Below, one piece after another: positions 9,169 to 17,831 of a stretch of 64,000 bases of DNA. Each line of letters starts with the position of its first letter. Within the stretch, counting starts at the first letter, position 1. Source of the stretch: Chloroflexota bacterium (GTDB lineage: Bacteria; Chloroflexota; Dehalococcoidia; Lucifugimonadales; UBA3495); contig JAPPGG010000072.1 in NCBI GenBank assembly GCA_028875055.1, positions 145,474 through 209,473 on the forward strand. Reading direction: 5' to 3'. The position numbers were made by a program, and so were the translations under genes. The notes beneath the pieces are model-generated. The model searched no databases. It worked only from the letters and a program-made list of their open reading frames with translations, and had not been told where the DNA came from.

Positions 9169-10053
9169 TTAGATGCGGGCTCCCAGCTTTACGGTAAGGG
9201 GCTGGGTGTTCATGATGTGCTTCTGCAACCCCAGGTCCTTGGGGTCAATCCCCATGGCCAGTCCAATGGCTTGCGGCATGTGAAGTATGGGAAGGTCCAC
9301 CTTGCGCTTCAACTGGGCCGCCGCCTTGGGCTGGTAACCGTCCAGGTTGAGGTGACACAGGGGACAGGGGGTAATCATGGCGTCGGCGCCCAGGTCCTTG
9401 GCCTCTGAAGTGTGCTTGCCCACCATGGCCATCGAGTTCTTCTCGTTAATGGTAAGGATGGGAAAACCACAGCAGCGGGTCTTTCCCTCAAAGTCAACCA
9501 CCGTCGCGCCCAGGGTCTCGATGAGCGTTTCCAGGGATGTCTGCCGCTCCGGGTGTTCCTCTATATCCAGGGCCTCGGTGGGGCGGACAATGTAGCAACC
9601 ATAGAATGGCGCCATTCGAATGCCGGCCAGCGGGCGGGTAACCAGTTCGGTTACCTTGTCCAGGCCTATGTCTTCAATCAGAATCCACAGCAGGTGCTTG
9701 GGCTCGGCCGTGCCCTTGTATTCAAGCCCTTCATCCGCCAGGTGGTGGTTGATTTCAGCCAGGTACTCCGGGTCCCTGGTCATCCGCTTGTTGGCCTGGC
9801 TCATTACGCCCTGACACGTGCTGCATATGGTCAGAATGGGCAGTCCCATCTGCTCTGCCTTGGCAAAATTCCGGGCGTTAAGCGTATCTGCGAAAAGCAG
9901 GTTCTTTTCCTGCATAACTCCGGCGCCGGTGCAGGTCCACCCTGGTATCTCTTCAAGCTCGATACCGATGCGTTCGCAAATCAGCTTTGCTGCTGGATAA
10001 AGTTCCGGCGCAGCTCCCTGGGAGACGCAGCCGGGAAAGAAGGCGTACTTCAC
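9169..10053 (-). CDS. sdhE: SdhE/HdrB-type CCG-domain subunit of succinate dehydrogenase
   Basis: The 294-residue protein carries two CCG-type cysteine motifs, as in heterodisulfide reductase subunit B and the SdhE subunit of non-classical succinate dehydrogenases. The first motif is C9, C41 and C77-x2-C80, but the expected second cysteine of its CC pair is threonine (WTCTGAG). The second motif looks complete (FYGC, RCCGFP, CPLC). Such subunits bind an unusual 4Fe-4S cluster and replace the haem-bearing membrane anchors SdhC/SdhD. The start is GTG with AGGAGGAA upstream. It is the last gene of the leftward sdhA-sdhB-sdhE operon, and no hydrophobic anchor gene is seen. Confidence 0.88.
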   Translation of the reverse strand: MKYAFFPGCVSQGAAPELYPAAKLICERIGIELEEIPGWTCTGAGVMQEKNLLFADTLNARNFAKAEQMGLPILTICSTCQGVMSQANKRMTRDPEYLAEINHHLADEGLEYKGTAEPKHLLWILIEDIGLDKVTELVTRPLAGIRMAPFYGCYIVRPTEALDIEEHPERQTSLETLIETLGATVVDFEGKTRCCGFPILTINEKNSMAMVGKHTSEAKDLGADAMITPCPLCHLNLDGYQPKAAAQLKRKVDLPILHMPQAIGLAMGIDPKDLGLQKHIMNTQPLTVKLGARI

Positions 10054-10072
10054 GGTGTGGTTCCTCCTGGTA

Positions 10073-10098
10073 TGGCGCGCCTGGCATACGGCGCGCCA
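10073..10098 (-). promoter_or_regulatory. intercistronic hairpin between sdhB and sdhE
   Basis: A perfect 9-bp GC-rich stem (TGGCGCGCC and GGCGCGCCA) with an 8-base loop sits just upstream of the sdhE ribosome-binding site. On the minus strand the T-run precedes the stem rather than following it, so it is not a standard terminator. mRNA processing or stabilisation is a guess. Confidence 0.6.
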
Positions 10099-10125
10099 GC
10101 AAAAAAGTCGTTCCTTAAGGATTTT

Positions 10126-11130
10126 CTAGCCGAAGGGTGAGTTCCTGCCGATCTGGGGGCCGGCCAGTTCAGGGTCCAGCTTGCGGAACAGGCGGCGCAC
10201 GTTTTCCACGTTTTCCACGTTCTTGTGGCGGATTGGCGGCATCTTTCCGTGAGTGAGCGCGCGCCAGCCCACCGGGGCGTAGCTGAGCATGGCTCCTATG
10301 TTCGTTACGCCGCCCACCGACTTGATGGGGAGCCGGAGCTCGTCCAGCCGTCCGCTGTGGCCCACCGACTCGGTAAAGGCATTGGTGTGGCGAGCCCCGT
10401 TGTTGTTGGTGAACCCCGCTTCAACCGCCTGCTCTCGCAACGCCATAATGCGGTCCATGGGAGCCACGCCCTTGGGGCAGGCCTGTACGCACTCGTTGCA
10501 GCGTGTGCAGTCCCACATGCCCGTGGCTTCGCTGAGGTTGCGCAGCCGTTCGCGGGAAACTCCCTCCCGATTGCCATCCCTCGGGTCGGCCGTAAAGCGG
10601 TAGGCCTTGGCCAGAGCGGCCGGACCCAAAAAGGTGGGGTCAACCTCCAGCACCGTGCAGTCCGAAACGCACGCGCCGCACATAATGCAGGCAGTAACGC
10701 CCGACAGGTGCAGCATGGACTCGTTGGAGGCTATGTATTCGCCTTCGGGCTCTGCCCCCGCCGGCTGCAGGTAAGGTTCGACGGCGCGGATCTTGTCCCA
10801 GAACAGCTCGAAGTCCACCGCCAGGTCCTTGATAACCCGCATCACCCCGGCAGGTTCCACGGTGATGGCGTTGTTTTCGTCAACTACCAGCGCCAGCGCC
10901 GTCTTGCAGGCCAGGCCTGCGTGGCCGTTGATCCGCATGGCGCAGGAACCACATATGGCGCTCCGGCACGAGCAGCGAAGCGTGAGTGTCCCGTCCATTT
11001 CCTCCCGGATTTTGATCAGCGCGTCCAGCACCGTCGCGTTGTCCGGCACGGAAACGGCAAACTCCTCCCAATAACTGCCGGGCTGCTCCGCTTCCGGGTC
11101 GTAACGTCGTATTTTGATAGTAACGTCCAT
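10126..11130 (-). CDS. sdhB: succinate dehydrogenase/fumarate reductase iron-sulfur subunit
   Basis: The 334-residue protein passes electrons from the flavoprotein to the quinone-side subunit. The N-terminal ferredoxin fold holds the 2Fe-2S ligands in CSCRSAICGSCAM and a later cysteine (GLACK). The C-terminal domain holds CIMCGACVSDC and CTRCNECVQACPKG for the 4Fe-4S and 3Fe-4S or second 4Fe-4S cluster. The full set CxxCxxCxxxCP in the last motif resembles SdhABE-type enzymes, in which the third cluster can be 4Fe-4S. It is about 90 residues longer than the E. coli subunit, mostly at the C-terminus. It starts 3 bases after sdhA. Confidence 0.94.
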   Translation of the reverse strand: MDVTIKIRRYDPEAEQPGSYWEEFAVSVPDNATVLDALIKIREEMDGTLTLRCSCRSAICGSCAMRINGHAGLACKTALALVVDENNAITVEPAGVMRVIKDLAVDFELFWDKIRAVEPYLQPAGAEPEGEYIASNESMLHLSGVTACIMCGACVSDCTVLEVDPTFLGPAALAKAYRFTADPRDGNREGVSRERLRNLSEATGMWDCTRCNECVQACPKGVAPMDRIMALREQAVEAGFTNNNGARHTNAFTESVGHSGRLDELRLPIKSVGGVTNIGAMLSYAPVGWRALTHGKMPPIRHKNVENVENVRRLFRKLDPELAGPQIGRNSPFG

Positions 11131-11133
11131 TGG

Positions 11134-12813
11134 CTAATACTTCCTCTCCTCGGGCTGCCACTTGGTAATGGTGACGGGCAGATAAGACAGCTCAGGTCCC
11201 ACCTCGCCCTTCCTGGCAACAATGTGCTTCAGCCAGTTTTCGTCGTCCCGCTCCGGAAAGTCGGTTCGGGCATTGGCTCCACGGCTCTCCCTGCGCTCCA
11301 GGGCGCTGTAGGCGATGGTATCGGCCACGTCCAGCATGTACCCCAGTTCCAGGGCGAAAATCAGGTCGGTGTTGAAAATCCGGTTCTTGTTCTCCACCGG
11401 AACGGTGGCGTAGCGGTCCCGCAAAGCCGAGAAGTCGCGGACAGCCTCGCTGATGCTTTGCTCGTCCCGGAACACCGCCACGTTGCGCACCATGGACTCG
11501 CCCATGGCCTGCCGGATGGCGCCCCACCGGTCGCCGTTATCCGGCCGTTCCAGCATTTCGCTGATGCGGCGTTCTTCCCTGGCGACCACCTCATCTTCGT
11601 TGAAGTCAACAAAGGGCAGGCTTCGGCAGGCTTCGGCGGCGTGGTTTCCGGACCGCTCACCGAAAACGATGGTGTCCAGCAGGGAATTGGCCCCCAGGCG
11701 GTTGCCGCCGTGCACGCTGACGTTGGCGCATTCTCCGGCCGCGTAAACCCCGGGTATGCTGGTCTGGCCGTCGATATCGGTCTTGATTCCGCCCATGATG
11801 TAGTGCATGCCGGGCCGGATGGGCACCGGCTCCTTGATCATATCCACCCCGGCCAGGTCAATGCCAATCTCCCGGATCTGGCTAAGCTTCTCCATAATCA
11901 ACGCTTCGCCCAGGTGGGTGCAGTCCAGGAAGACGCACCCGTTTACCCCGTTGCCGGCATTTATTTCCGTCTGCTCGGCGCGGGACACCACGTCGCGGGA
12001 AGCCAGCTCCATCATATTGGGAGCGTACTTCTCCATAAAGCGATTGCCGTTCTTGTCCCTCAGGTACGCGCCCTCGCCCCGGGCCGCCTCCGACAGCAGC
12101 ACGCCACTCCCGGCCAGCGTGGTGGGATGGTATTGGACCATCTCCATGTCCATCAGGCCCGCCCCCGCGTTATAGGCCAGGGCCATGCCGTCGCCGGTAA
12201 CGATCAAAGCGTTGGTCGAAGGTTCAAAAATGCGGCCGCAACCGCCGGTGCAGAAGATGATAGTCTTGGCGCGAATGGCATGAAGTTGGCCCGTCCGGAT
12301 CTCCAGAGCCATTACTCCGCCCACCTGTCCGTCCTCGATAATCAGGGAGGTGACGAACCATTCTTCGTAGCTGCGTACCTGGGACTTGATCAACTGCTCG
12401 AACATAACGTGGAGTAGCGCCTGTCCCGTAAAGTCGCCAACGAAGAAAGTGCGGGCCCGCCGCTGGCCTCCGAAGGCCCTGGTGCCCAGCTTTCCCTCGT
12501 CGTCCCGGTTGAAGGTGACCCCCATGTGTTCCATATCTATCAGGGCGCTGCCTGCAGACCGGCACATTATCTCGATGGCGTCCTGGTCACCCAGGAAATC
12601 GCTGCCCTTGATGGTGTCGTAGGCGTGATCCTCCCAGTCGTCGCCCCGGTCCAGCAACGCCGCGTTGATTCCGCCCTGGGCCGCGTTGGAATGGCTGCGT
12701 ACCGGATGAACCTTGCTGATTATGGCAGTGTTGGCGCCGTTTGCGCTGGCGGCGATGGCAGCTCTCATTCCCGCCAGTCCGGCCCCAATTACCAGGACAT
12801 CATGCTCAAGCAT
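11134..12813 (-). CDS. sdhA: succinate dehydrogenase/fumarate reductase flavoprotein subunit
   Basis: The 559-residue protein oxidises succinate to fumarate on a covalently bound FAD. It shows the dinucleotide-binding VIGAGLAGMRAAIA at the N-terminus, the FAD-attachment histidine in VRSHSNAAQGGINA, HPTTLAGSGVLLSEAARGEG, and the catalytic region GGNRLGANSLLDTIVFGERSG split around GECANVSVHGG. The C-terminal helical domain ends with a typical NWLKHIVA block. It is the first gene of the sdhABE operon, close behind the NUDIX gene. A possible promoter lies at the end of that gene. Confidence 0.96.
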   Translation of the reverse strand: MLEHDVLVIGAGLAGMRAAIAASANGANTAIISKVHPVRSHSNAAQGGINAALLDRGDDWEDHAYDTIKGSDFLGDQDAIEIMCRSAGSALIDMEHMGVTFNRDDEGKLGTRAFGGQRRARTFFVGDFTGQALLHVMFEQLIKSQVRSYEEWFVTSLIIEDGQVGGVMALEIRTGQLHAIRAKTIIFCTGGCGRIFEPSTNALIVTGDGMALAYNAGAGLMDMEMVQYHPTTLAGSGVLLSEAARGEGAYLRDKNGNRFMEKYAPNMMELASRDVVSRAEQTEINAGNGVNGCVFLDCTHLGEALIMEKLSQIREIGIDLAGVDMIKEPVPIRPGMHYIMGGIKTDIDGQTSIPGVYAAGECANVSVHGGNRLGANSLLDTIVFGERSGNHAAEACRSLPFVDFNEDEVVAREERRISEMLERPDNGDRWGAIRQAMGESMVRNVAVFRDEQSISEAVRDFSALRDRYATVPVENKNRIFNTDLIFALELGYMLDVADTIAYSALERRESRGANARTDFPERDDENWLKHIVARKGEVGPELSYLPVTITKWQPEERKY

Positions 12814-12872
12814 ATTCCTACCGTTTACTCCTAATTGGCGGTGGTCTGCTTGGCCCCCGCCGGGTGTCTCGC

Positions 12873-13433
12873 CTAATTATCCACAGAACCGGTTGAGCCA
12901 ACAACCCGCATCGCCTGCAATAACGAGGCAATGCTCTTGGCGTCCTGTATTTCCCCTTTTTCGATCAGCTCCAGGGTGTCATACAGGGGTACCCGCCGGG
13001 TTTCCACCATTTCGTCGTAGTCCTGCTCCAACTCTGACGGTCTCAGCCCCGTGGCCAGAAAAACGTACATGTACTCGTCGCACCACCCGGGCGCCAGCCA
13101 GAAGCCAGCCAGGGGCCGCAGGGATTCGGCGATGTGGGAGACCTCTTCCTGTAGCTCCCTCATGGCCGCTTCCTCCGGAGATTCACCCTCCTCGATTCCG
13201 CCGGCAGGCACCTCCAGCAGGGCCGATTCCGTCGGCTTGCGATACTGGCGGACCAGCAGGACGTTTCCCTCGCTGTCAATGGGCACCATGCACACGGAAT
13301 CTGAATGCTCCACAACCTCCCGCACGGTTAAGCGACCGTTGGGCATTCGTACCTGGTCCTTGCGCAGCCGCAGGATCGTGCCCTCATAGTGGGTGGCGCT
13401 TTCGATAGTGGTTTCAGTCAGGTCCCGTTCCAT
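12873..13433 (-). CDS. NUDIX hydrolase, ADP-ribose pyrophosphatase-like
   Basis: The 186-residue protein contains a NUDIX box (GGIEEGESPEEAAMRELQEE) preceded by the ADPRase-type VRQYRKPTESALLEVPAG. The family hydrolyses nucleoside diphosphates linked to another moiety, and this subgroup favours ADP-ribose. The position after the box where glycine is usual reads VSH, a small departure. It lies between nadK and sdhA in the same direction, so a link to pyridine nucleotide turnover is plausible by context only. Confidence 0.88.
   Translation of the reverse strand: MERDLTETTIESATHYEGTILRLRKDQVRMPNGRLTVREVVEHSDSVCMVPIDSEGNVLLVRQYRKPTESALLEVPAGGIEEGESPEEAAMRELQEEVSHIAESLRPLAGFWLAPGWCDEYMYVFLATGLRPSELEQDYDEMVETRRVPLYDTLELIEKGEIQDAKSIASLLQAMRVVGSTGSVDN
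12876..12904 (-). promoter_or_regulatory. possible sdhABE promoter
   Basis: On the minus strand TTGTTG (12904-12899), a 17-base spacer and GATAAT (12881-12876) overlap the end of the NUDIX gene. Predicted initiation is about 55 bases before the sdhA ATG. Confidence 0.35.
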
Positions 13434-13602
13434 GGGGTACTTCCGTTTCGCTTAAGTTGTTTCTCTTGAAAACTGTCTCTAAACCCGTGGGTCTCGCATC
13501 GGCGGGTTTCCCTGGCACCGCTTCTGGCCCCGTAAGGGCGCAGGGAATTTTTGAGACTTCCTATTTGACACGGCCCGCGGGCCCGCCCCGGTCTTTGGCC
13601 GC

Positions 13603-14466
13603 CTATTGTCCTCGTATGCTGAATCCCAGTCGCCTGGTCAAAGTAGCGTAGAAGTGGTTGCTGGGCTGCGCTCTCAGGAACCGCGCCTTCAAGGGGCTCT
13701 GCTCCACCTCGACCCGGTCTCCCGGTTGCAGCTGTCGCTCCATGTACCCATCTACGCTGAGAACGGCTTCCTGTGCGCCCTCCAGGTGCAGGCCCACCTT
13801 GGCCTTTGACCGCAGCACCAGCGAAGCCGACATGCCCACGTGGGCCGCCACCGGCTTCAGGATAAGGTCTTCCGACAGCGGGTCAAGTATGGGACCTCCG
13901 ACTGCCAGGCTGTATCCCGTGCTGCCCGTGGCCGTTGCCAGAATGATTCCATCGGCCCTGAGCGAGGCGACTTCCGCCCCGTCCACGGTGGTCCGGATAG
14001 TCACCACCCGGGACACCGAACCCCGGGTAACCACCACGTCGTTCAACGCGTGGAACGGGCCCTCCACCTTGGGCTGCGCCGAGTTGCCGGACCGCACGAT
14101 TCTCGCGCTGATCATATTGTGCTCGTCCACCCGGGCGTGGCCATTGTAATAGGACGGGAGTTTCTCCAGGGCATCGTGGACCTGGAGCTCGGTCATGAAA
14201 CCCAGCCGCCCCATGTTGATGCCAACCATGGGAACATTAAGAGGAGCGGTAACCTGGACCGCTCGCAGCATGGTTCCGTCGCCTCCCGCAGTTACTACCA
14301 GGTCAGTCGAAGTTACCTGTTCTCGCAGTTCCTCCGGGTTCTCCGCCGGTGAAATCCAGCTGCTCTGCTCCAGGGAAAGTTCGTTGACTATAGCTGTGCT
14401 CAAGTCCAGCGCCTCTGGAATCCGGGCGTTGTAAATGATGCCGACGGTTCTTATCTCGTTGGGCAA
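13603..14466 (-). CDS. nadK: NAD kinase
   Basis: This is the ATP-NAD kinase that makes NADP. It shows GGDGTMLRAV for nucleotide binding, NMGRLGFMTEL, and the substrate-binding GSTGYSLAVGGPILDP. An ATG lies further upstream at 14526, but it falls inside the spacer of a near-consensus promoter (TTGACA, 17 bases, TAGACT), so it cannot be in the transcript. The TTG at 14466 follows CAAGGG by 9 bases. It gives an N-terminus (MPNEIRTVGIIYN) like typical NadK proteins, at 287 residues. The NADP product serves icd nearby. It heads the leftward block running toward sdh. Confidence 0.9.
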   Translation of the reverse strand: MPNEIRTVGIIYNARIPEALDLSTAIVNELSLEQSSWISPAENPEELREQVTSTDLVVTAGGDGTMLRAVQVTAPLNVPMVGINMGRLGFMTELQVHDALEKLPSYYNGHARVDEHNMISARIVRSGNSAQPKVEGPFHALNDVVVTRGSVSRVVTIRTTVDGAEVASLRADGIILATATGSTGYSLAVGGPILDPLSEDLILKPVAAHVGMSASLVLRSKAKVGLHLEGAQEAVLSVDGYMERQLQPGDRVEVEQSPLKARFLRAQPSNHFYATLTRRLGFSIRGQ

Positions 14467-14516
14467 GTTAATCGACCCTTGAGGGATGCAAACGTATTGC
14501 TGGGCCAGGATATGGC

Positions 14517-14545
14517 AGTCTAGCATTGCACAAATTTAGTGTCAA
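14517..14545 (-). promoter_or_regulatory. near-consensus promoter of nadK
   Basis: On the minus strand TTGACA (14545-14540), a 17-base spacer and TAGACT (14522-14517) are seen. The -35 is perfect and the -10 matches at four of six. It sits between the end of nuoN and nadK and fixes the nadK start downstream of base 14510. Confidence 0.7.
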
Positions 14546-14686
14546 TTGACGCCGAAAATCGTCAAAAATGTTACGACTTCCTTGTCCGTCATCGGGCCGT
14601 CCCCGCCACTGCATTCAGTCCTCCGCGCCCTTCCTCAACATTGGCGCTCTTTCCTTACTGCCTCGTTCTCCTGGCGCCCCTGGCAG

Positions 14687-16267
14687 CTACTGGGGGATAA
14701 TTCCCGGCAGGGCCGTTACCGCGGCTTCGGCAACTTGCACAACGGGGCCGAAGACCACTCCCAGCAGCACCGTGCAGATCGCCGTCAAGGCCAGCGCCAC
14801 CATTGTCGGCCAGGAAGCCATGGAGCGGTTCGACTCCGCGTCCACCGCCGCTGTTCCCAGCGCTGAAGCCGCCACGGACTCAGACTCGGGAGCCATGAAC
14901 ATCACCCTGATAATCCTGACGTAATAGTAGGCGGATATGACGCTGTTTACCGCCCCAATCAGCGCCAGCCACGCCAGTTCGCTCTTTACGGCGGCCAGGA
15001 AGAGGTAAATCTTTCCCACGAAAATTCCCGTCGGCGGCACGCCGATCAGGGCTACCAGCGCCAGCGCCAGGGTTGCCGCCAGGAAGGGAAAGCGCCGGAA
15101 TACTCCCCCGTATTCCTCGATCAGATCGCTCCCGATGCGCGAATGGATCGCCAGGATAGCAAAGAAGGCGGTCAGATTGGCCGCCACGTAGGCCACCAGG
15201 TAGAACAGCACGCTGCTGGGACCGAAGGTTGCGAAGTTGCCGCCGTCAGCGGAGCCCGTCCCCTGGGTGACCGCGGCGACTCCCACCAGAATGTAGCCGG
15301 CGTGGGCAATGGTGCTGTATCCCAGCAGGCGCCTGATGTTGGACTGGGCAATGGCCACCAGGTTCCCCACGGTCATTGAAATTGCGGCCAGGATCGCCAA
15401 TAGCATTCCCCAGTCGGTATCAAACAGCAGGAAGCCGCTGTACAGGAACCGGAGCAGCAGTGCGAATGCCACCGCCTTGCTGGCCACCGAAAGGAAGGCA
15501 ACCATCGGAATGGGGGCGCCCTCATAAACGTCGGGGACCCACATCTGGGAAGGAATGGCCGACAGCTTGAATGCAATGCCCACCGTGAGCACGGCGATTG
15601 CCGCCAGTACCGCGTAGCTGCCAAAGGACACGTCGTCGCGCAGCGGCCCGCCCAGGGCCAGCGCGATGCCGTCCAGGGTAGTGCTGCCGCTGAAACCGTA
15701 AAGCAGCGCCATTCCGTAGAGCGTCAGCGCCGAGCTGATGGCTCCGATTATGAGGAACTTCATTCCCGCTTCGCTGGACCTGGAGTTGGGCATAAATGCG
15801 GCGATTGCCACCAGGGGCAGGGTCGTCAGTTCCAGGGCCACGTAAATCGCCACCAGCTCCGTGGCGGAGGCCAACAGCATCATTCCGCTGGCCGACAGCA
15901 GCATCAGGCCAAAGAACTCTCCCCTCAAACGGGGCAGGCTCTTCACATAATCGGCGGACGCCAGGAAGACCAGGGCAAGCGAGACCACCACCAGGAGGTT
16001 AAAGAACAGCCCAAACCGGTCCACCGACAGGCTACCGTGGAGTATCCCCGCTTCAGCGACCAGGTTCTGGTCGCCGCTGCCCATCAGTCCGCCAGAAATT
16101 TGGGCCAGCTGGGCCAACGTGAAGGCCAGGGGCAGAGCCAGCCCGACCAGGGCCAGCCAGGTGAGCAATCCTTTTCTGGAAAACACGAGGTCTGCCAGTA
16201 TGATCAGGAGCCCCAGGGCGGCCATACTCAGCTGTGGCGAAATCAGAAAGATATCGTGCGGTGACAT
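14687..16267 (-). CDS. nuoN: complex I membrane subunit NuoN
   Basis: The 526-residue protein is an antiporter-like proton-pumping subunit of respiratory complex I, with about 14 hydrophobic helices. The conserved proton-antiporter core is visible: the ATELVAIYVALELTTLPLVA region, FKLSAIPSQMWVPDVYEGAP with its lysine, and RRLLGYSTIAHAGYILVG. It is the last gene of the nuo operon. No clear terminator follows before the nadK promoter. Confidence 0.94.
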   Translation of the reverse strand: MSPHDIFLISPQLSMAALGLLIILADLVFSRKGLLTWLALVGLALPLAFTLAQLAQISGGLMGSGDQNLVAEAGILHGSLSVDRFGLFFNLLVVVSLALVFLASADYVKSLPRLRGEFFGLMLLSASGMMLLASATELVAIYVALELTTLPLVAIAAFMPNSRSSEAGMKFLIIGAISSALTLYGMALLYGFSGSTTLDGIALALGGPLRDDVSFGSYAVLAAIAVLTVGIAFKLSAIPSQMWVPDVYEGAPIPMVAFLSVASKAVAFALLLRFLYSGFLLFDTDWGMLLAILAAISMTVGNLVAIAQSNIRRLLGYSTIAHAGYILVGVAAVTQGTGSADGGNFATFGPSSVLFYLVAYVAANLTAFFAILAIHSRIGSDLIEEYGGVFRRFPFLAATLALALVALIGVPPTGIFVGKIYLFLAAVKSELAWLALIGAVNSVISAYYYVRIIRVMFMAPESESVAASALGTAAVDAESNRSMASWPTMVALALTAICTVLLGVVFGPVVQVAEAAVTALPGIIPQ

Positions 16268-16282
16268 ATCGGTCCCTGCCCG

Positions 16283-17827
16283 TTACCTGGTCCCAGCCAC
16301 CGCGACGGGCGCCGAGTTTATTGCGTCCACCATGGGGGTTATGGCCGTGTCGAAGACTTCTATCAGAATGGCGGGGTAAACCCCTACCAGCACAATGCTG
16401 GCAGCCAGCAGCACCAATGGAATGGCCTCCAGGGGTGAAGCGTCCGTGAGGGCCCCGAACCGCTCCCGCGCCGGCCCGAAGAGTGACCGCTCCAGCATCC
16501 ACAGAATGTATCCCGCGGCCAGGATAATCCCCAGCACTGCCAGAATTGTCATGGCCGGGAAAGCCTTGAAAGCGCCGAAAAAGACCAGAATCTCGGAAAC
16601 AAATCCACTGAGTCCCGGCAGCCCCAGCGACGCGAAACCGGCAATGGCCAGCGCCGCCGCCGCGACCGGCATGCGGCCCGCCAGCCCTCCCAGGTCGGGA
16701 ATGTAGCGGGTATGGGCCTTGTCGTAGATTAGTCCCACCCCTACGAACAGCAGGCCGGTGATGGTGCCGTGGGTGAACAATTGCATCGCCGCTCCGTTCA
16801 GTCCGGCGCCGGTCACCTGTCCCGCCGCCGCCCCCACCGATCCAATGCCCACCAGGACCAGGCCCATGTGACTGACGCTGGAGTAGGCGATCAACCTCTT
16901 GAGGTCAGTCTGCCGAATGGTCACCACCGCCCCATAAAGCACGCTGATGACGCCCAGCAGTATCAGCAGCCAGGCGAAGGCCGTCACTTCTCCCGGGAAC
17001 ATTCCCACGTTAACCCGCAGGAGGCCGTAACCCCCCATCTTGAGCATTACCCCGGCGAGCATAACGCTGGCAGCCGTTGGCGCGTCGGTATGCGCATCGG
17101 GAAGCCAGGTATGGACCGGCCAGGTGGGCAGCTTCACGGCGAAGGCGGCAAAGAAGAGCCAGAACATCAGCGAAATGGGGATCGCGGTGTTTGACGCATT
17201 CAGCATTGTGCCGGGCTCCAGCAGAACGGTCATGTCGAAGGAGCCGGAGGACAGGCCGGCAAGTATCGCAACAATCGCCACCAGCATAAACGCGCTGCCC
17301 AAAATGGTGAAAATCAGGAACTTCATGGCGGAGTAGGTCTTACGGCCCGTTCCCCAGTTGGCGATGAGCATGTACATGGGCAGCAGTTCCAGTTCCCAGA
17401 AAAGGAAGAAGAGCAGAAAGTCCAGCGAACTGAAGACTCCCATCACCGCCGTCTGGAGCAGCAACAACCAGATGAAATATTCCCTGACCCGCTCCTTCAC
17501 CGACCAGGAAGCGATGATGGCGCAGAATCCCAGCAGCCCGGTCAGCAGCACCATCGGAGCGCTGAGCCCGTCCACGCCGAGGAAGAAGCTGGCGTTGAAG
17601 GTCTCCGCCGAAATCCAGGTAATCCTGTCAATAAGCTGGAACCGGTCTGCCGCGTCTCCCCTGTCGAAAGAAAGAAAGACCACGACCGAAAGCAGCAGGT
17701 CGGCCAGTCCAACCGCGAAAGCGAATCCGCGTACCAGGCTGTCCCCGCGGACAATCAACAGGATGGCCACCGCCCCCAGCGCGGGCAGGAATACCGTAAG
17801 GGTCAGCAGGCCTGGAACGTCCAACAC
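16283..17827 (-). CDS. nuoM: complex I membrane subunit NuoM
   Basis: The 514-residue antiporter-like subunit has the conserved glutamate helix LLFFLFWELELLPMYMLI, the lysine and histidine helices with KLPTWPVHTWLPDAHTDAP, and the KRLIAYSSVSHMGLVL block. Roughly 14 transmembrane segments are expected. The start is GTG, 4 bases after the nuoL stop. It lies between nuoL and nuoN, as in most nuo operons. Confidence 0.95.
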   Translation of the reverse strand: MLDVPGLLTLTVFLPALGAVAILLIVRGDSLVRGFAFAVGLADLLLSVVVFLSFDRGDAADRFQLIDRITWISAETFNASFFLGVDGLSAPMVLLTGLLGFCAIIASWSVKERVREYFIWLLLLQTAVMGVFSSLDFLLFFLFWELELLPMYMLIANWGTGRKTYSAMKFLIFTILGSAFMLVAIVAILAGLSSGSFDMTVLLEPGTMLNASNTAIPISLMFWLFFAAFAVKLPTWPVHTWLPDAHTDAPTAASVMLAGVMLKMGGYGLLRVNVGMFPGEVTAFAWLLILLGVISVLYGAVVTIRQTDLKRLIAYSSVSHMGLVLVGIGSVGAAAGQVTGAGLNGAAMQLFTHGTITGLLFVGVGLIYDKAHTRYIPDLGGLAGRMPVAAAALAIAGFASLGLPGLSGFVSEILVFFGAFKAFPAMTILAVLGIILAAGYILWMLERSLFGPARERFGALTDASPLEAIPLVLLAASIVLVGVYPAILIEVFDTAITPMVDAINSAPVAVAGTR

Positions 17828-17831
17828 CGGT

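Noticed and set aside
10225..12417. Rightward 730-codon open frame opposite sdhA-sdhB
   Set aside because: It lies wholly antisense to two clearly recognised genes and its translation has no family motif; high GC produces such shadows.
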